From: Paraburkholderia sp. Ac-20340
GTDB lineage: Bacteria > Pseudomonadota > Gammaproteobacteria > Burkholderiales > Burkholderiaceae
NCBI RefSeq assembly: GCF_017104965.1
Contig: NZ_JAAGPR010000009.1
Span: 186,001 to 250,000 of the forward strand
DNA: 64,000 nucleotides
Direction: 5' to 3'
Shown: piece by piece, positions 39,745-51,458 of the stretch
How positions within the stretch are numbered: position 1 is the first letter of the stretch
How the letters are laid out: each line of letters starts with the position of its first letter
The notes under the pieces: generated by a model
What the model was told of the DNA's origin: nothing
Databases searched by the model: none
The model's input: only the letters and a program-made list of their open reading frames with translations
Made by a program: the position numbers and the translations under genes

Positions 39745-40986
39745 TCAGGAACGATAGTCGGCGTTGATGCTCACGTAGTCGTGCGAGAGATCGCAGGTCC
39801 AGACGGTGGCTTCGGCGTTACCGCGGCCGAGCACCACGCGGATCAGGATCTCGCTCTTCTTCATCACGCGCTGGCCGTCTTCTTCCTTGTATTCCGGGTT
39901 ACGGCCGCCGGCCTTCGCCACCAGCACGTCGTCCAGGTACAGATCGATCTTGTTGACGTCCAGATCGGTCACGCCCGCATAGCCGATCGCGGCCAGGATA
40001 CGGCCCAGGTTGGGGTCCGATGCGTAGAACGCGGTCTTCACGAGCGGCGAGTGGCCGATCGCGTAGGCGATCTGGCGGCACTCGGCGACATCCTTGCCGC
40101 CTTCGACCTGAATCGTCATGAACTTGGTCGCGCCTTCGCCGTCGCGCACGATCAGTTGCGAGAGCGTCTGCGCCACTTCCGTGACGGCGTCGCGCAGTGC
40201 GGCGTACGCCGGCGAATCGGTCGACGTGATGGCCGGCAGGCTCGACTTGCCCGAAGCGATCAGGATGAACGAGTCGTTGGTCGAGGTGTCGCCATCGATC
40301 GTGATGCAGTTGAACGAGCGATCGGCCACGTGCTTGACGAGTTCGTCCATGACCGGCTGCGCCACGTTCGCGTCGAACGCGAGGAAGCCCAGCATGGTCG
40401 CCATGTTCGGCTTGATCATGCCCGCGCCCTTGCTGATGCCGGTGAGCGTGACCGTGTGGCCGTCGATCGTGACCTGGCGCGACGCGGCCTTCGGCAGCGT
40501 GTCGGTCGTCATGATCGCGTGCGCGGCGTCGAACCAGTTCGCTTCCTTGCGGTTCGCGAGCGCAGCGGGCAGACCGGCCTTCAGGCGGTCGATCGGCAGC
40601 GGCTCGAGAATCACGCCGGTCGAGAACGGCAGCACCTGCGAGGACTCGATGCCCGCGAGGCGCGCGAGTTCGTCGCAGGTTTCGCGCGTGTGCTTCATGC
40701 CCGGCTCGCCCGTACCCGCGTTGGCGTTACCCGTGTTGATGACGAGCGCGCGGATGCCCGCGCCACCTTCGCGCACCTTCGCGAGATGTTCGCGGCACAC
40801 CGTCACCGGCGCGGCGCAGAAGCGGTTGAGCGTGAACACGCCCGCGACGCTCGCGCCTTCTTCGACGGAAATCACCAGCACATCCTTGCGGTTGGGCTTG
40901 CGGATATGGGCTTCCGCCCAGCCGAGCGTCACGCCGGCGACCGGATGAAGTTGTGCGGGATCGATCGAGGGGAAATTGACAGCCAT
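39745..40986 (-). CDS. argJ: bifunctional ornithine acetyltransferase / N-acetylglutamate synthase
   Basis: ArgJ moves the acetyl group from N-acetylornithine to glutamate (cyclic arginine pathway) and can also use acetyl-CoA. The 413-residue precursor self-cleaves between Ala196 and Thr197 ([10 protein letters not shown]), and Thr197 becomes the nucleophile of the beta chain. [16 protein letters not shown] forms the oxyanion region. The start is at [11 protein letters not shown] perfect 10-bp hairpin lies 22 bases upstream. Confidence 0.97.
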   Translation of the reverse strand: MAVNFPSIDPAQLHPVAGVTLGWAEAHIRKPNRKDVLVISVEEGASVAGVFTLNRFCAAPVTVCREHLAKVREGGAGIRALVINTGNANAGTGEPGMKHTRETCDELARLAGIESSQVLPFSTGVILEPLPIDRLKAGLPAALANRKEANWFDAAHAIMTTDTLPKAASRQVTIDGHTVTLTGISKGAGMIKPNMATMLGFLAFDANVAQPVMDELVKHVADRSFNCITIDGDTSTNDSFILIASGKSSLPAITSTDSPAYAALRDAVTEVAQTLSQLIVRDGEGATKFMTIQVEGGKDVAECRQIAYAIGHSPLVKTAFYASDPNLGRILAAIGYAGVTDLDVNKIDLYLDDVLVAKAGGRNPEYKEEDGQRVMKKSEILIRVVLGRGNAEATVWTCDLSHDYVSINADYRS

Positions 40987-41008
40987 GGTGGCGACCTGTC
41001 GAAAAGGC

Positions 41009-41047
41009 AATGCCGGCCGCGACGTTTCTGTCAGCCTGGCCGGCATT
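41009..41047 (-). terminator. hairpin before argJ (terminator or attenuator)
   Basis: A perfect 10-bp stem AATGCCGGCC / GGCCGGCATT, then GCCTTTTC on the minus strand. It sits between secA and argJ and only 22 bases from the argJ start. Confidence 0.5.
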
Positions 41048-41055
41048 GAGGATTC

Positions 41056-41086
41056 AAAACGCAAGGCCCGTCAGGGAGAGCGGGCC
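41056..41086 (-). terminator. hairpin after secA
   Basis: On the minus strand GGCCCG / CGGGCC (6 bp), then TTGCGTTTT. Together with the next hairpin it probably ends the secA transcript. Confidence 0.5.
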
Positions 41087-41168
41087 ACCGGAATCTACGC
41101 GCAAGCGCGTCACGAAGCGAACGGCGCGATCATCGAACCCGGTTCGATACACGCGCCGCCGCGCTCCA

Positions 41169-43973
<2,805 letters not shown>

Positions 43974-44416
43974 CGGATCGGTGTCTGCGTCGCGGCTTCA
44001 GCCGGGATTCCTGCGTGGCGCGTTGCAAACCGGCAGATAAACGGCTGGTTTGCTTACGTTTGCACCACGCGCCCGGATCGGAAGGACCTCGGCGGCTTAA
44101 GCCCAAATTGGTGGATTCGAATCGGGCATTTTAGCACGCACCCCAGGCAGCGCCCGTGTCAGAGCCATGATGGGAGCTGCGTCGGATGTCGTGCCAAAAG
44201 CCCGCGCTGACGCGCCTCGCGAGCCGTTGCCATTGCCGCTTTTCGGGCGGCGCGGCGCAGGACGCACTGCGGCGACGCAATCAGCAAGCTGCGACGCCGC
44301 AAGAGAAGCAACGTGAACACAAACATCGGGGCAAACATGGGCGCAAATGGCGCAAGCTACAATGACGGCATTGCCGCGCAACCCGCGCGGGCCCTGTTTG
44401 CTCCTCTTCTCGCCAC
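43974..44416. other. divergent secA-dciA intergenic region
   Basis: 443 bases with promoters for both sides. Toward secA there is an extended -10 (TGCTAAAAT on the minus strand, 44136-44128). Toward dciA there is a TACAAT near 44357. No SecM-like arrest peptide and no other gene could be supported. Confidence 0.5.
44128..44136 (-). promoter_or_regulatory. extended -10 of secA
   Basis: TGCTAAAAT on the minus strand fits TGnTATAAT with one mismatch, about 155 bases before the secA ATG. The -35 is unclear, as is common for extended -10 promoters. Confidence 0.35.
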
Positions 44417-44938
44417 ATGAGCCGTTTTTCGCCGATTTCAAGGCCGGGCGCCACCGCCGCGCCGCGTGCGCAGCGCAATTCGCGCGCACCGGGCCGCGCG
44501 CCGCGCTCGCCGCAGCCGGTCGCCGAAGTCCTCAGCCGCACCGACGCCTTCGCGCCGCTGCGCGCGGGCGTCGAGCAGATCGCGGCGATCCAGCGCGACC
44601 TGAACGCGCTGCTGCCCGACTATCTGGCGGCCAGCGTGGAACCGGGCTTCATCAAGGATGGGACGCTGGCGCTTTTTGCCGCACATAACGCGCTCGCTGC
44701 GCGGCTGCGGCACCTGGAACCGCGCCTCGTCACCGAATTGCAGGCGCGCGGCTGGGCGCTTACCAGTGTGCGCATTCGCGTGCGCCCGCAGGCCGTGAAG
44801 GAGCCGCCGCAGCCCAAACAGGCGCGCATGACGCCAGTGGGCGCCGAGGCGCTGGCGAGTTTGAGCGAAAGCCTGCCGCCTTCGCCGCTGCAGGAAGCGC
44901 TCGCGAAAATGGCCGCGCGGCATTTGAAGCGACGCTAA
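44417..44938 (+). CDS. dciA: DciA-family (DUF721) replicative-helicase loader
   Basis: A 173-residue protein with a basic disordered N-terminus (1-about 35), then the DUF721 KH-like domain (DLNALLPDYLAASVEPGFIKDG shown in part; FAAHNALAARLRHLEPRLVTEL in part) and a Pro/Gln-rich C-terminal tail. DciA loads the DnaB helicase in bacteria that lack DnaC-type loaders, as Burkholderia do. In many proteobacteria it lies between lpxC and secA, the place taken by secM in enterics. It ends at a bidirectional terminator. Confidence 0.9.
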   Translation: MSRFSPISRPGATAAPRAQRNSRAPGRAPRSPQPVAEVLSRTDAFAPLRAGVEQIAAIQRDLNALLPDYLAASVEPGFIKDGTLALFAAHNALAARLRHLEPRLVTELQARGWALTSVRIRVRPQAVKEPPQPKQARMTPVGAEALASLSESLPPSPLQEALAKMAARHLKRR

Positions 44939-44957
44939 AACGGCATGCGACGCAAAA

Positions 44958-44988
44958 TAAAAAAGGGTGGCATGAAGCCACCCTTTTT
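44958..44988. terminator. bidirectional terminator between dciA and lpxC
   Basis: The stem GGGTGGC / GCCACCC with an ATGAA loop is flanked by AAAA and TTTTT between converging genes. Confidence 0.92.
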
Positions 44989-45027
44989 CGTTTGATCAGG
45001 ACATTGCCGTCGCGATCTTGATGCCGA

Positions 45028-45945
45028 TCAGGCAAACGCCGTCTGCGCCTCGTAACCGAAGCCGCGCGGCGCCTTTTGCGTGTCGTCGAAGGTCACGATT
45101 TCATACGCGTCTTCGTGCGCCAGCAACTCGCGCAGCAGCGCGTTGTTCAGACCGTGGCCCGACTTGTAGGCGTCGTACGAAGCCAGCAGCGGATGGCCGA
45201 CCACGTAAAGATCGCCGATCGCGTCGAGCATCTTGTGCTTCACGAATTCGTCGTCGTAACGCAGGCCGTCGTTGTTCAGGATGCGGTACTCGTCCAGTAC
45301 GATCGCGTTGTCCATGCTGCCACCGCGCGCCAGACCCAGCTCGCGCATCATTTCCACTTCATGAGCGAAGCCGAAGGTGCGCGCACGGGCGATTTCACGC
45401 ACGTACGAAGTATTCGCGAAGTCGACTTCGAGCGCCTGACCGGTCTTGTCCACGGCCGGGTGACGGAAATCGATGGTGAACTTGAGCTTGAAGCCGAAGA
45501 ACGGATCGAGACGCGCGAATTTGTCGCCTTCGCGCACTTCCACGGTCTTCTTCACCTTGATGAACTTCTTCGGCGCGTTCTGCTCTTCGATACCGGCCGA
45601 CTGGATCAGGAACACGAACGACGATGCGCTGCCGTCCATGATCGGAATCTCTTCCGCCGTGACGTCGATATAGAGGTTGTCGATGCCCAGACCTGCGCAC
45701 GCGGACATCAGATGCTCGATGGTCGAGACGCGCGCGCCGTCCTTCTGCAGCACCGAAGCGAGGCGGGTGTCGCCAATCGCCATCGCCGACGCGGGAATAT
45801 CCACCGGAGTCGGCAAATCCACGCGCGAAAACACGATGCCCGTGTCCGGCGCCGCCGGGCGTAGCGTCAGATTGACCTTGCGACCCGAGTGCAGGCCGAT
45901 GCCAACCGTTTTCACGATCGATTTGATGGTTCGCTGCTTCAACAT
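45028..45945 (-). CDS. lpxC: UDP-3-O-acyl-N-acetylglucosamine deacetylase
   Basis: LpxC is the zinc enzyme of the first committed step of lipid A synthesis. The 305-residue protein has zinc ligands His78 (TIEHLMSA), His237 and Asp241 ([11 protein letters not shown]), and the catalytic His264 ([10 protein letters not shown]). The C-terminus is [13 protein letters not shown]. coli LpxC has a C-terminal degron for FtsH ending in Leu/Ala residues, and the Ala ending here may serve similarly. A short leader with a hairpin precedes it. Confidence 0.98.
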   Translation of the reverse strand: MLKQRTIKSIVKTVGIGLHSGRKVNLTLRPAAPDTGIVFSRVDLPTPVDIPASAMAIGDTRLASVLQKDGARVSTIEHLMSACAGLGIDNLYIDVTAEEIPIMDGSASSFVFLIQSAGIEEQNAPKKFIKVKKTVEVREGDKFARLDPFFGFKLKFTIDFRHPAVDKTGQALEVDFANTSYVREIARARTFGFAHEVEMMRELGLARGGSMDNAIVLDEYRILNNDGLRYDDEFVKHKMLDAIGDLYVVGHPLLASYDAYKSGHGLNNALLRELLAHEDAYEIVTFDDTQKAPRGFGYEAQTAFA

Positions 45946-45961
45946 AGTGTTCTGCTCATTG

Positions 45962-45981
45962 AAAATCCCAATCGGGATTTT
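45962..45981 (-). promoter_or_regulatory. stem-loop in the lpxC leader
   Basis: AAAATCCC / GGGATTTT with a 4-base loop lies between the -10 and the lpxC start. On the plus strand it is followed by T residues, so it could also stop antisense transcription. Confidence 0.5.
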
Positions 45982-45997
45982 TTAACTCATAGGGCGA

Positions 45998-46003
45998 ATT
46001 ATA
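45998..46003 (-). promoter_or_regulatory. -10 element of lpxC
   Basis: A perfect TATAAT on the minus strand, 52 bases before the ATG; it gives a leader of about 45 bases. There is no clear -35. Confidence 0.5.
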
Positions 46004-46079
46004 CTCCAAGTATGGCAAGTCCGTCGTCGTCCGGGGCGTGACAATCTGTTTCCCCACGTTACCTCCAGGGGATGGACGA

Positions 46080-46122
46080 CGGGCCGCTGGCCGGAACGGA
46101 GGCGTTCCCGGCCAGCGGCCCG
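46080..46122. repeat. 19-bp near-perfect inverted repeat between the peroxiredoxin gene and lpxC
   Basis: The left arm 46080-46098 pairs with the right arm 46103-46122 with a single bulged base and a GAGG loop. There is no T-run on either side. It is the strongest hairpin in the window and may end or stabilise the ftsZ-peroxiredoxin transcript. Confidence 0.75.
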
Positions 46123-46215
46123 TACGGCAGGTAGTAATAGCCCGTCACATTTGCCCGATGATTTGTCCGACGCTCCGTTGCGCTGCGGCAACGGGAACGC
46201 GGCCAAAGCATCGGC

Positions 46216-46725
46216 TCAGGTCGGGCTCAACGCGGCGAGTATGCTCGCTGCATCGCTGACTTCGAATTTGCCCGGTGCTTCGAGGTTCAGCGTCTTGACC
46301 ACGCTGTCGTCGATCACCATGGCGTAGCGCTGGGACCGGATGCCCATGCCACGCGCCGACAAATCCTGCTCCAGACCGAGTGCACGGGTGAACGCCGCAC
46401 TGCCGTCGGCCATCATGCGTACCTTGCCCGAGGTCCGCTGATCTCGCCCCCACGCGCCCATCACAAACGCGTCGTTGACGGACACGCACCAGATTTCGTC
46501 GATGCCCGCCGCGCGCAGCGCTTCGTACTGCTCGACATAACCCGGTACATGTTTCGCGGAGCACGTGGGCGTGAACGCGCCCGGCAATCCGAAGATCACC
46601 ACGCGTTTGCCCGCCGTTTGCTCGCGCACGCTGAAGCTGTTCGGCCCCAGCGTGCAGCCCGCGCGCTCGTCTTCGACAAATTCGAAGAGCGTGGCGTCGG
46701 GCAGCGTTTCACCCAGTTTGATCAT
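46216..46725 (-). CDS. Prx5-type peroxiredoxin
   Basis: A 169-residue peroxiredoxin with the peroxidatic Cys55 in PGAFTPTCSAKHVPGY and a further Cys in EIWCVSVND. The arrangement is that of the Prx5/AhpE-like group, which uses glutaredoxin or thioredoxin. It is conserved between ftsZ and lpxC in Burkholderia. The start was set at MIKLGETLPD, with AAGGA upstream. A gap of 279 bases separates it from ftsZ. Confidence 0.92.
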   Translation of the reverse strand: MIKLGETLPDATLFEFVEDERAGCTLGPNSFSVREQTAGKRVVIFGLPGAFTPTCSAKHVPGYVEQYEALRAAGIDEIWCVSVNDAFVMGAWGRDQRTSGKVRMMADGSAAFTRALGLEQDLSARGMGIRSQRYAMVIDDSVVKTLNLEAPGKFEVSDAASILAALSPT

Positions 46726-47004
46726 CACTCGTCCTTCACATCGATGCGCGTAGCGTCCGCGCCCGTCATAACGCGCAATATTGCGCCGAAAACCGCGCCC
46801 TGGCTGCGGCGCATATGCCGTGCCGCGCATCGAAACGCAGCGGGCACGCATCCGCGCCGGGCATCCTCGCGGATGCGGCCTTGCGGGTTCTCTTCGTCAT
46901 CATCGCAACGTCATGCCGAACGCTCCGTCCGCGGGCGGGCACTGAACCACCGTGCCCGGCGCCGCAGCCAGAACTCGCTCGCCGCGCAGTTCGCCTGGCC
47001 GGCC

Positions 47005-48198
47005 TTAGTCGGCCTGCTTGCGCAGGAACGCCGGGATGTCGTACGTATCGACGCCCTTTTCCTGCAGCGCCTGCACGTGCGAAGCCGCGGTGTCGCGCGA
47101 CGTGCGCCAGACTGCCGGCGTGTCGAGCGCGCCGTAGTCGGCGGTCTGTGCGTGTTGCGGTGCGTACGTCTGAGCCGCTGCAACCGGATGGTTGTCCGTA
47201 CCCGTGCGCAGCAGCGTCATCGGTGCAGCCTGTTGGCGCGTTGCTGCCGCGCGGCCCAGACCCGTTGCCACCACCGTCACGCGCAGTGCGTCGCCCATCG
47301 CGTCGTCGTACACGGCACCGAAGATCACCGTGGCGTCTTCCGCCGCGTAGCTCTTGATCGTGTTCATGACTTCACGCGTTTCCGACAGACGCAGCGAACG
47401 GCTCGACGTGATGTTGACCAGCACGCCACGCGCGCCCGACAGATCGACGCCTTCGAGCAGCGGGCTCGCGACCGCCTGCTCGGCTGCCAGACGTGCGCGA
47501 TCGACGCCGGCAACCGTTGCCGTGCCCATCATCGCCTTGCCCTGCTCGCCCATCACCGTCTTCACGTCTTCAAAGTCGACGTTCACCAGACCGTCGACAT
47601 TGATGATTTCGGCGATGCCTGCGACTGCGTTGTTCAGAACGTCGTCCGCGCACTGGAAGCACTTGTCCATCTCGGCGTCATCGCCCATCACGTCGAACAG
47701 CTTGTCGTTCAGAACGACGATCAGCGAGTCGACGTGATCCTCCAGTTGCTGCGAGCCGGCTTCCGCCACGCGCATGCGCTTGCCACCTTCGAATTCGAAC
47801 GGCTTGCTCACCACACCCACGGTGAGAATGCCCATTTCCTTGGCGATCTGCGCGACCACGGGTGCTGCACCCGTGCCCGTGCCGCCGCCCATACCGGCGG
47901 TGATGAACACCATATGCGCGCCAAGCAGCGAGTCGGCGATGCGCTCGCGCGCTTCTTCAGCCGCCGCGCGGCCCATTTCCGGCTTCGCGCCAGCGCCCAG
48001 ACCCGTGTTGCCGAGCTGGATCACGGCCGGTGCGCGCGAACGCGACAGCGCCTGCGCATCCGTGTTCATCACGATGAAATCGACGCCTTGCACGCCGCGA
48101 TTGATCATGTGCTGCACGGCATTGCCGCCAGCGCCACCTACGCCCACCACCTTGATGATGGTGCCGTTGGTTTCCGTTTCCAGCATCTGGAATTCCAT
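47005..48198 (-). CDS. ftsZ: cell-division protein FtsZ
   Basis: FtsZ polymerises with GTP into the Z-ring. The 397 residues include the tubulin signature GGGTGTG at 104-110, NTDAQAL for nucleotide binding, the T7 loop NVDFEDVKTVM, a variable Ala/Gln linker (about 320-375) and the C-terminal peptide DTYDIPAFLRKQAD that binds FtsA and ZapD. The ATG is preceded by GGAGG. The 197-base gap after ftsA probably holds an extra ftsZ promoter. Confidence 0.98.
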   Translation of the reverse strand: MEFQMLETETNGTIIKVVGVGGAGGNAVQHMINRGVQGVDFIVMNTDAQALSRSRAPAVIQLGNTGLGAGAKPEMGRAAAEEARERIADSLLGAHMVFITAGMGGGTGTGAAPVVAQIAKEMGILTVGVVSKPFEFEGGKRMRVAEAGSQQLEDHVDSLIVVLNDKLFDVMGDDAEMDKCFQCADDVLNNAVAGIAEIINVDGLVNVDFEDVKTVMGEQGKAMMGTATVAGVDRARLAAEQAVASPLLEGVDLSGARGVLVNITSSRSLRLSETREVMNTIKSYAAEDATVIFGAVYDDAMGDALRVTVVATGLGRAAATRQQAAPMTLLRTGTDNHPVAAAQTYAPQHAQTADYGALDTPAVWRTSRDTAASHVQALQEKGVDTYDIPAFLRKQAD

Positions 48199-48395
48199 GT
48201 TGCCTCCGTCAAGAAAAAGATTTCCGCTCCTCGGCGTTATTCAGGGGAGAGTCGGGCAACCCTTCCCTGCGCGCCAGCCGCCGTCACCAGCGCTTCTTCG
48301 GTCCCTGCGTTGAGCCTTTTGCGTCCGCTCTTACGTCTACTTGTGCGTCTTTTTTACGTTCGGGTCTGCGCGTTCAGCCTGCGCAGATCACCGCA

Positions 48396-49628
48396 TCAGA
48401 AGTTGCCGAGAAACCAGTCCTTCATGCGCGTGAAGACCTGCCCCATCGACCCCGACTGCACCGCAACCTTGCGACCGCGCATACGCTGCGCGCGGCCCTC
48501 CACGAGCAGGCCCATCGCCGTCGAATAGCGCGGATTGCGCACGACGTCGGCGAGACCGCCCGCGTACTCCGGCACGCCAATGCGCACCGGCTTGAGGAAG
48601 ATGTCTTCGCCCAGCTCGACCATGCCCGGCATCATCGCGGCGCCGCCGGTCAGCACGACGCCCGAACTGAGCAATTCCTCATAGCCCGACTCGCGCACCA
48701 CCTGCTGCACGAGCGAGAACAACTCTTCCACGCGCGGCTCGATCACCGCGGCGAGCGCCTGGCGCGACAGCGTGCGCGGACCGCGCTCGCCCAGCCCCGG
48801 CACTTCGATCATTTCGTCCGGATCGGCCAGCGCCTGCTTGGCGATGCCGTAGCTCACCTTGATGTCTTCGGCGTCCGGCGTGGGCGTGCGCAGCGCCATG
48901 GCGATATCGCTCGTCACCTGGTCGCCCGCGATCGGAATCACGGCCGTGTGACGGATCGCGCCTTCGCTGAAGATCGCGATGTCGGTCGTGCCGCCGCCCA
49001 CATCCACCAGCACCACGCCGAGTTCCTTCTCGTCGTCGGTGAGCACCGCCAGCGACGAAGCCAGCGGTTGCAGGATCAGATCGTTCACTTCGAGGCCGCA
49101 GCGGCGCACGCACTTGACGATGTTCTGCGCCGCGCTCACCGCGCCGGTGACGATATGCACTTTCACTTCGAGGCGGATGCCGCTCATGCCGATCGGCTCG
49201 CGCACATCTTCCTGACCGTCGATGATGAATTCCTGCGTGAGGATATGCAGCACCTGCTGGTCGGTCGGGATGTTGATCGCCTTGGCCGTTTCGATCACGC
49301 GCGCAACGTCCGTCTGCGTGACTTCCTTTTCCTTGATGGCGACCATGCCGCTCGAGTTGAAGCTGCGGATATGGCTGCCTGCGATGCCGGTGAACACATT
49401 AGTGATCTTGCAGTCGGCCATGAGTTCCGCTTCTTCGAGCGCACGCTGGATAGACTGCACCGTGGCCTCGATGTTCACCACCACGCCCTTCTTGAGACCT
49501 TTCGATTCGGCCTGGCCGAGGCCGATCACCTCGTAGTGGCCATCGCTTTTCATTTCGGCGACGACGGCCACCACCTTCGACGTCCCGATGTCGAGGCTGA
49601 CCAGCAGATCTTTATAGTCTTTACTCAT
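48396..49628 (-). CDS. ftsA: cell-division protein FtsA
   Basis: FtsA is the actin-like membrane tether of FtsZ. The 410 residues show the ATPase motifs VSLDIGTSKV (phosphate 1), VLVDVGGGTTDIAIF (phosphate 2) and VVLTGGAAMMPG (adenosine). The C-terminal amphipathic helix is in VFTRMKDWFLGNF. It follows ftsQ by 27 bases. Confidence 0.98.
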   Translation of the reverse strand: MSKDYKDLLVSLDIGTSKVVAVVAEMKSDGHYEVIGLGQAESKGLKKGVVVNIEATVQSIQRALEEAELMADCKITNVFTGIAGSHIRSFNSSGMVAIKEKEVTQTDVARVIETAKAINIPTDQQVLHILTQEFIIDGQEDVREPIGMSGIRLEVKVHIVTGAVSAAQNIVKCVRRCGLEVNDLILQPLASSLAVLTDDEKELGVVLVDVGGGTTDIAIFSEGAIRHTAVIPIAGDQVTSDIAMALRTPTPDAEDIKVSYGIAKQALADPDEMIEVPGLGERGPRTLSRQALAAVIEPRVEELFSLVQQVVRESGYEELLSSGVVLTGGAAMMPGMVELGEDIFLKPVRIGVPEYAGGLADVVRNPRYSTAMGLLVEGRAQRMRGRKVAVQSGSMGQVFTRMKDWFLGNF

Positions 49629-49655
49629 ATCGTGCTCGTTGCGTGTGATGTGCTG

Positions 49656-50411
49656 TTACTTCTTGCCCGGGCCGGGCGTATCGCTAATGAAGCGCATGCC
49701 CGCCGCCCGAATCGCAAAACCGTTCGGATAGCGCAGATCCGCATATTCGATGTCTTTCCCCCAACGTTGCGTGAGCGCCGACCACGCGGCGATGAGGCGA
49801 TGCGAGCGTTCCGCGAGCGTATCCGCGTTGCGCTCGCGGCCAAGTTCCACCTGCATGCCGTTCGAGAGTTTCACCGTCCACGCGTAGCGCGGCGTGAGCG
49901 TCACTTCGTCCGGCTCCAGACCGAGCGGCGCGAACCACTTCACGAAGTCGCGATAACGCGCGACCACTTCGGGCGCCGTGCCGTCCGGGCCATCGAACGC
50001 GGGCAGATCGTCGTCGAGCTCGCCCTGGTTCGCCGTGAACAACTCGCCGTCGGTGCTGACCAGCTGATCGCTGCCCCACGTGCCGAGCGGCTTGTACTCT
50101 TCGAGCGACACCGCCAGCGCATTCGGCCAGACGCGGCGCACGCTCGCATGGCGCACCCACGGCATCTGCTCGAACGCGGCGCGCGCCGTATCGAGATCGA
50201 CGGTGAAGAAGTTGCCCTTCAGACGGCCGACCACGCTCGCGCGGACGGTCGGCGCGTTGATGTGCTCGGTGTCGCCTTCGATGCGGATCTCGCGCAGCGC
50301 GAAATTCGGGCGCTGCACGAGCCAGTAGCAGCCGGCCACCAGAAGCGCGAGCACGAGCAGCACGTGCAACACGTTGGCGGCGAGGTTGAGCTGGCGTACG
50401 TTATTCCACAT
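49656..50411 (-). CDS. ftsQ: cell-division protein FtsQ
   Basis: FtsQ links early and late divisome proteins. The 251-residue bitopic protein has one membrane helix (about 12-33), then a periplasmic POTRA domain (FALREIRIEGDTEHINAP in part) and the beta domain that binds FtsB/FtsL. It follows ddl by 84 bases and begins MWNNVRQLNLAAN. Confidence 0.95.
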   Translation of the reverse strand: MWNNVRQLNLAANVLHVLLVLALLVAGCYWLVQRPNFALREIRIEGDTEHINAPTVRASVVGRLKGNFFTVDLDTARAAFEQMPWVRHASVRRVWPNALAVSLEEYKPLGTWGSDQLVSTDGELFTANQGELDDDLPAFDGPDGTAPEVVARYRDFVKWFAPLGLEPDEVTLTPRYAWTVKLSNGMQVELGRERNADTLAERSHRLIAAWSALTQRWGKDIEYADLRYPNGFAIRAAGMRFISDTPGPGKK

Positions 50412-50495
50412 GTCGGGTTCGTCGATTCAATCTTTACGGCGAGTCGTCTTACGGTTCGGTCGGTTTCTGCTGCAGTTGCGACTTCAGTTGCGGCT

Positions 50496-51458
50496 TCAGT
50501 CCTTCAGCGTGAGCGCAAGCACGCGCACCACGAGATCGCGATACTCGATGCCCACCGCACGCGCAGCCTTCGGCGGCAGCGAGTGATCGGTCATGCCAGG
50601 CGCCGTATTCACTTCCAGGAAGTACGGGTTGCCCGCGCCGTCCATCATGAAATCGGCGCGGCCCCAGTCGGTGCAGCCGAGCACGTCGAACGCGCGGCGC
50701 GCCAGCTTCTTCAGTTCGGCTTCCTTCTCCGGCGCGACGCCGCAGGGAATCAGATACTGCGTCGTGTCGAGGATGTACTTCGCGTCGTAGTCGTAGAACT
50801 CGCCCGCCGGCACGATCTTGATGATCGGCAGATCGAGGTCGCCCGCTACGCAAGCCGTGTATTCGCCGCCGCCTTCGATGCTCTTTTCCGCCAGCACGAT
50901 CTTGTCGTGCTTCGCGGCTTCTTCGAGCGCCGGCACGAGTTCGGCTTCGGTCTTGACCTTGATGACGGCCACGCTCGAACCTTCGCTCGCGGGCTTCACG
51001 AAGATCGGCAGACCGAGCTTCGCGATGATGCCAGGCGCCGCAGCAGCGAAATCGTCGCCGCGCAGCACGGCCACGAACGGCGGCGTCGGAATGCCCAGTT
51101 GCTGCCACACCAGCTTGCTGCGGAATTTGTCGAGACCGAGCGCCGAACCGAGCACGCCCGTGCCCGTGTAACGGATGCCGTAAAAGTCGAGCGCACCCTG
51201 GATCTGGCCGTTCTCGCCATAGCCGCCATGCAGCGCGTTGAACGCGCGCACGAAGCCTTCGTCCTTGAGCGCCGACAGCGGCCACTCGGACGGATCGAAC
51301 GCATGCGCGTCGATGCCCGCGCTTTGTAGCGCCTGGAGAACGAGCGAGCCGGACTTGAGCGAGACCGCGCGCTCGGCGGACACACCGCCCAGCAGGACCG
51401 CTACCTTGCCAAACTGCTTCGGATCGAATTTCGGATCGATGCTGCTCATGTCACTCAC
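50496..51458 (-). CDS. ddl: D-alanine--D-alanine ligase
   Basis: Ddl makes the D-Ala-D-Ala that MurF adds. The 320-residue ATP-grasp enzyme has [19 protein letters not shown] at its start, [17 protein letters not shown] for ATP binding, and the metal/substrate end [20 protein letters not shown]. The ATG overlaps the murC stop by four bases; an in-frame ATG three codons later is also possible. It is the DdlB type of the dcw cluster. Confidence 0.97.
   Translation of the reverse strand: MSDMSSIDPKFDPKQFGKVAVLLGGVSAERAVSLKSGSLVLQALQSAGIDAHAFDPSEWPLSALKDEGFVRAFNALHGGYGENGQIQGALDFYGIRYTGTGVLGSALGLDKFRSKLVWQQLGIPTPPFVAVLRGDDFAAAAPGIIAKLGLPIFVKPASEGSSVAVIKVKTEAELVPALEEAAKHDKIVLAEKSIEGGGEYTACVAGDLDLPIIKIVPAGEFYDYDAKYILDTTQYLIPCGVAPEKEAELKKLARRAFDVLGCTDWGRADFMMDGAGNPYFLEVNTAPGMTDHSLPPKAARAVGIEYRDLVVRVLALTLKD

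Noticed and set aside
43974..44416. A SecM-like arrest peptide before secA
   Set aside because: No frame in this interval on the secA strand has a signal peptide or the arrest-type Pro-ending motif.
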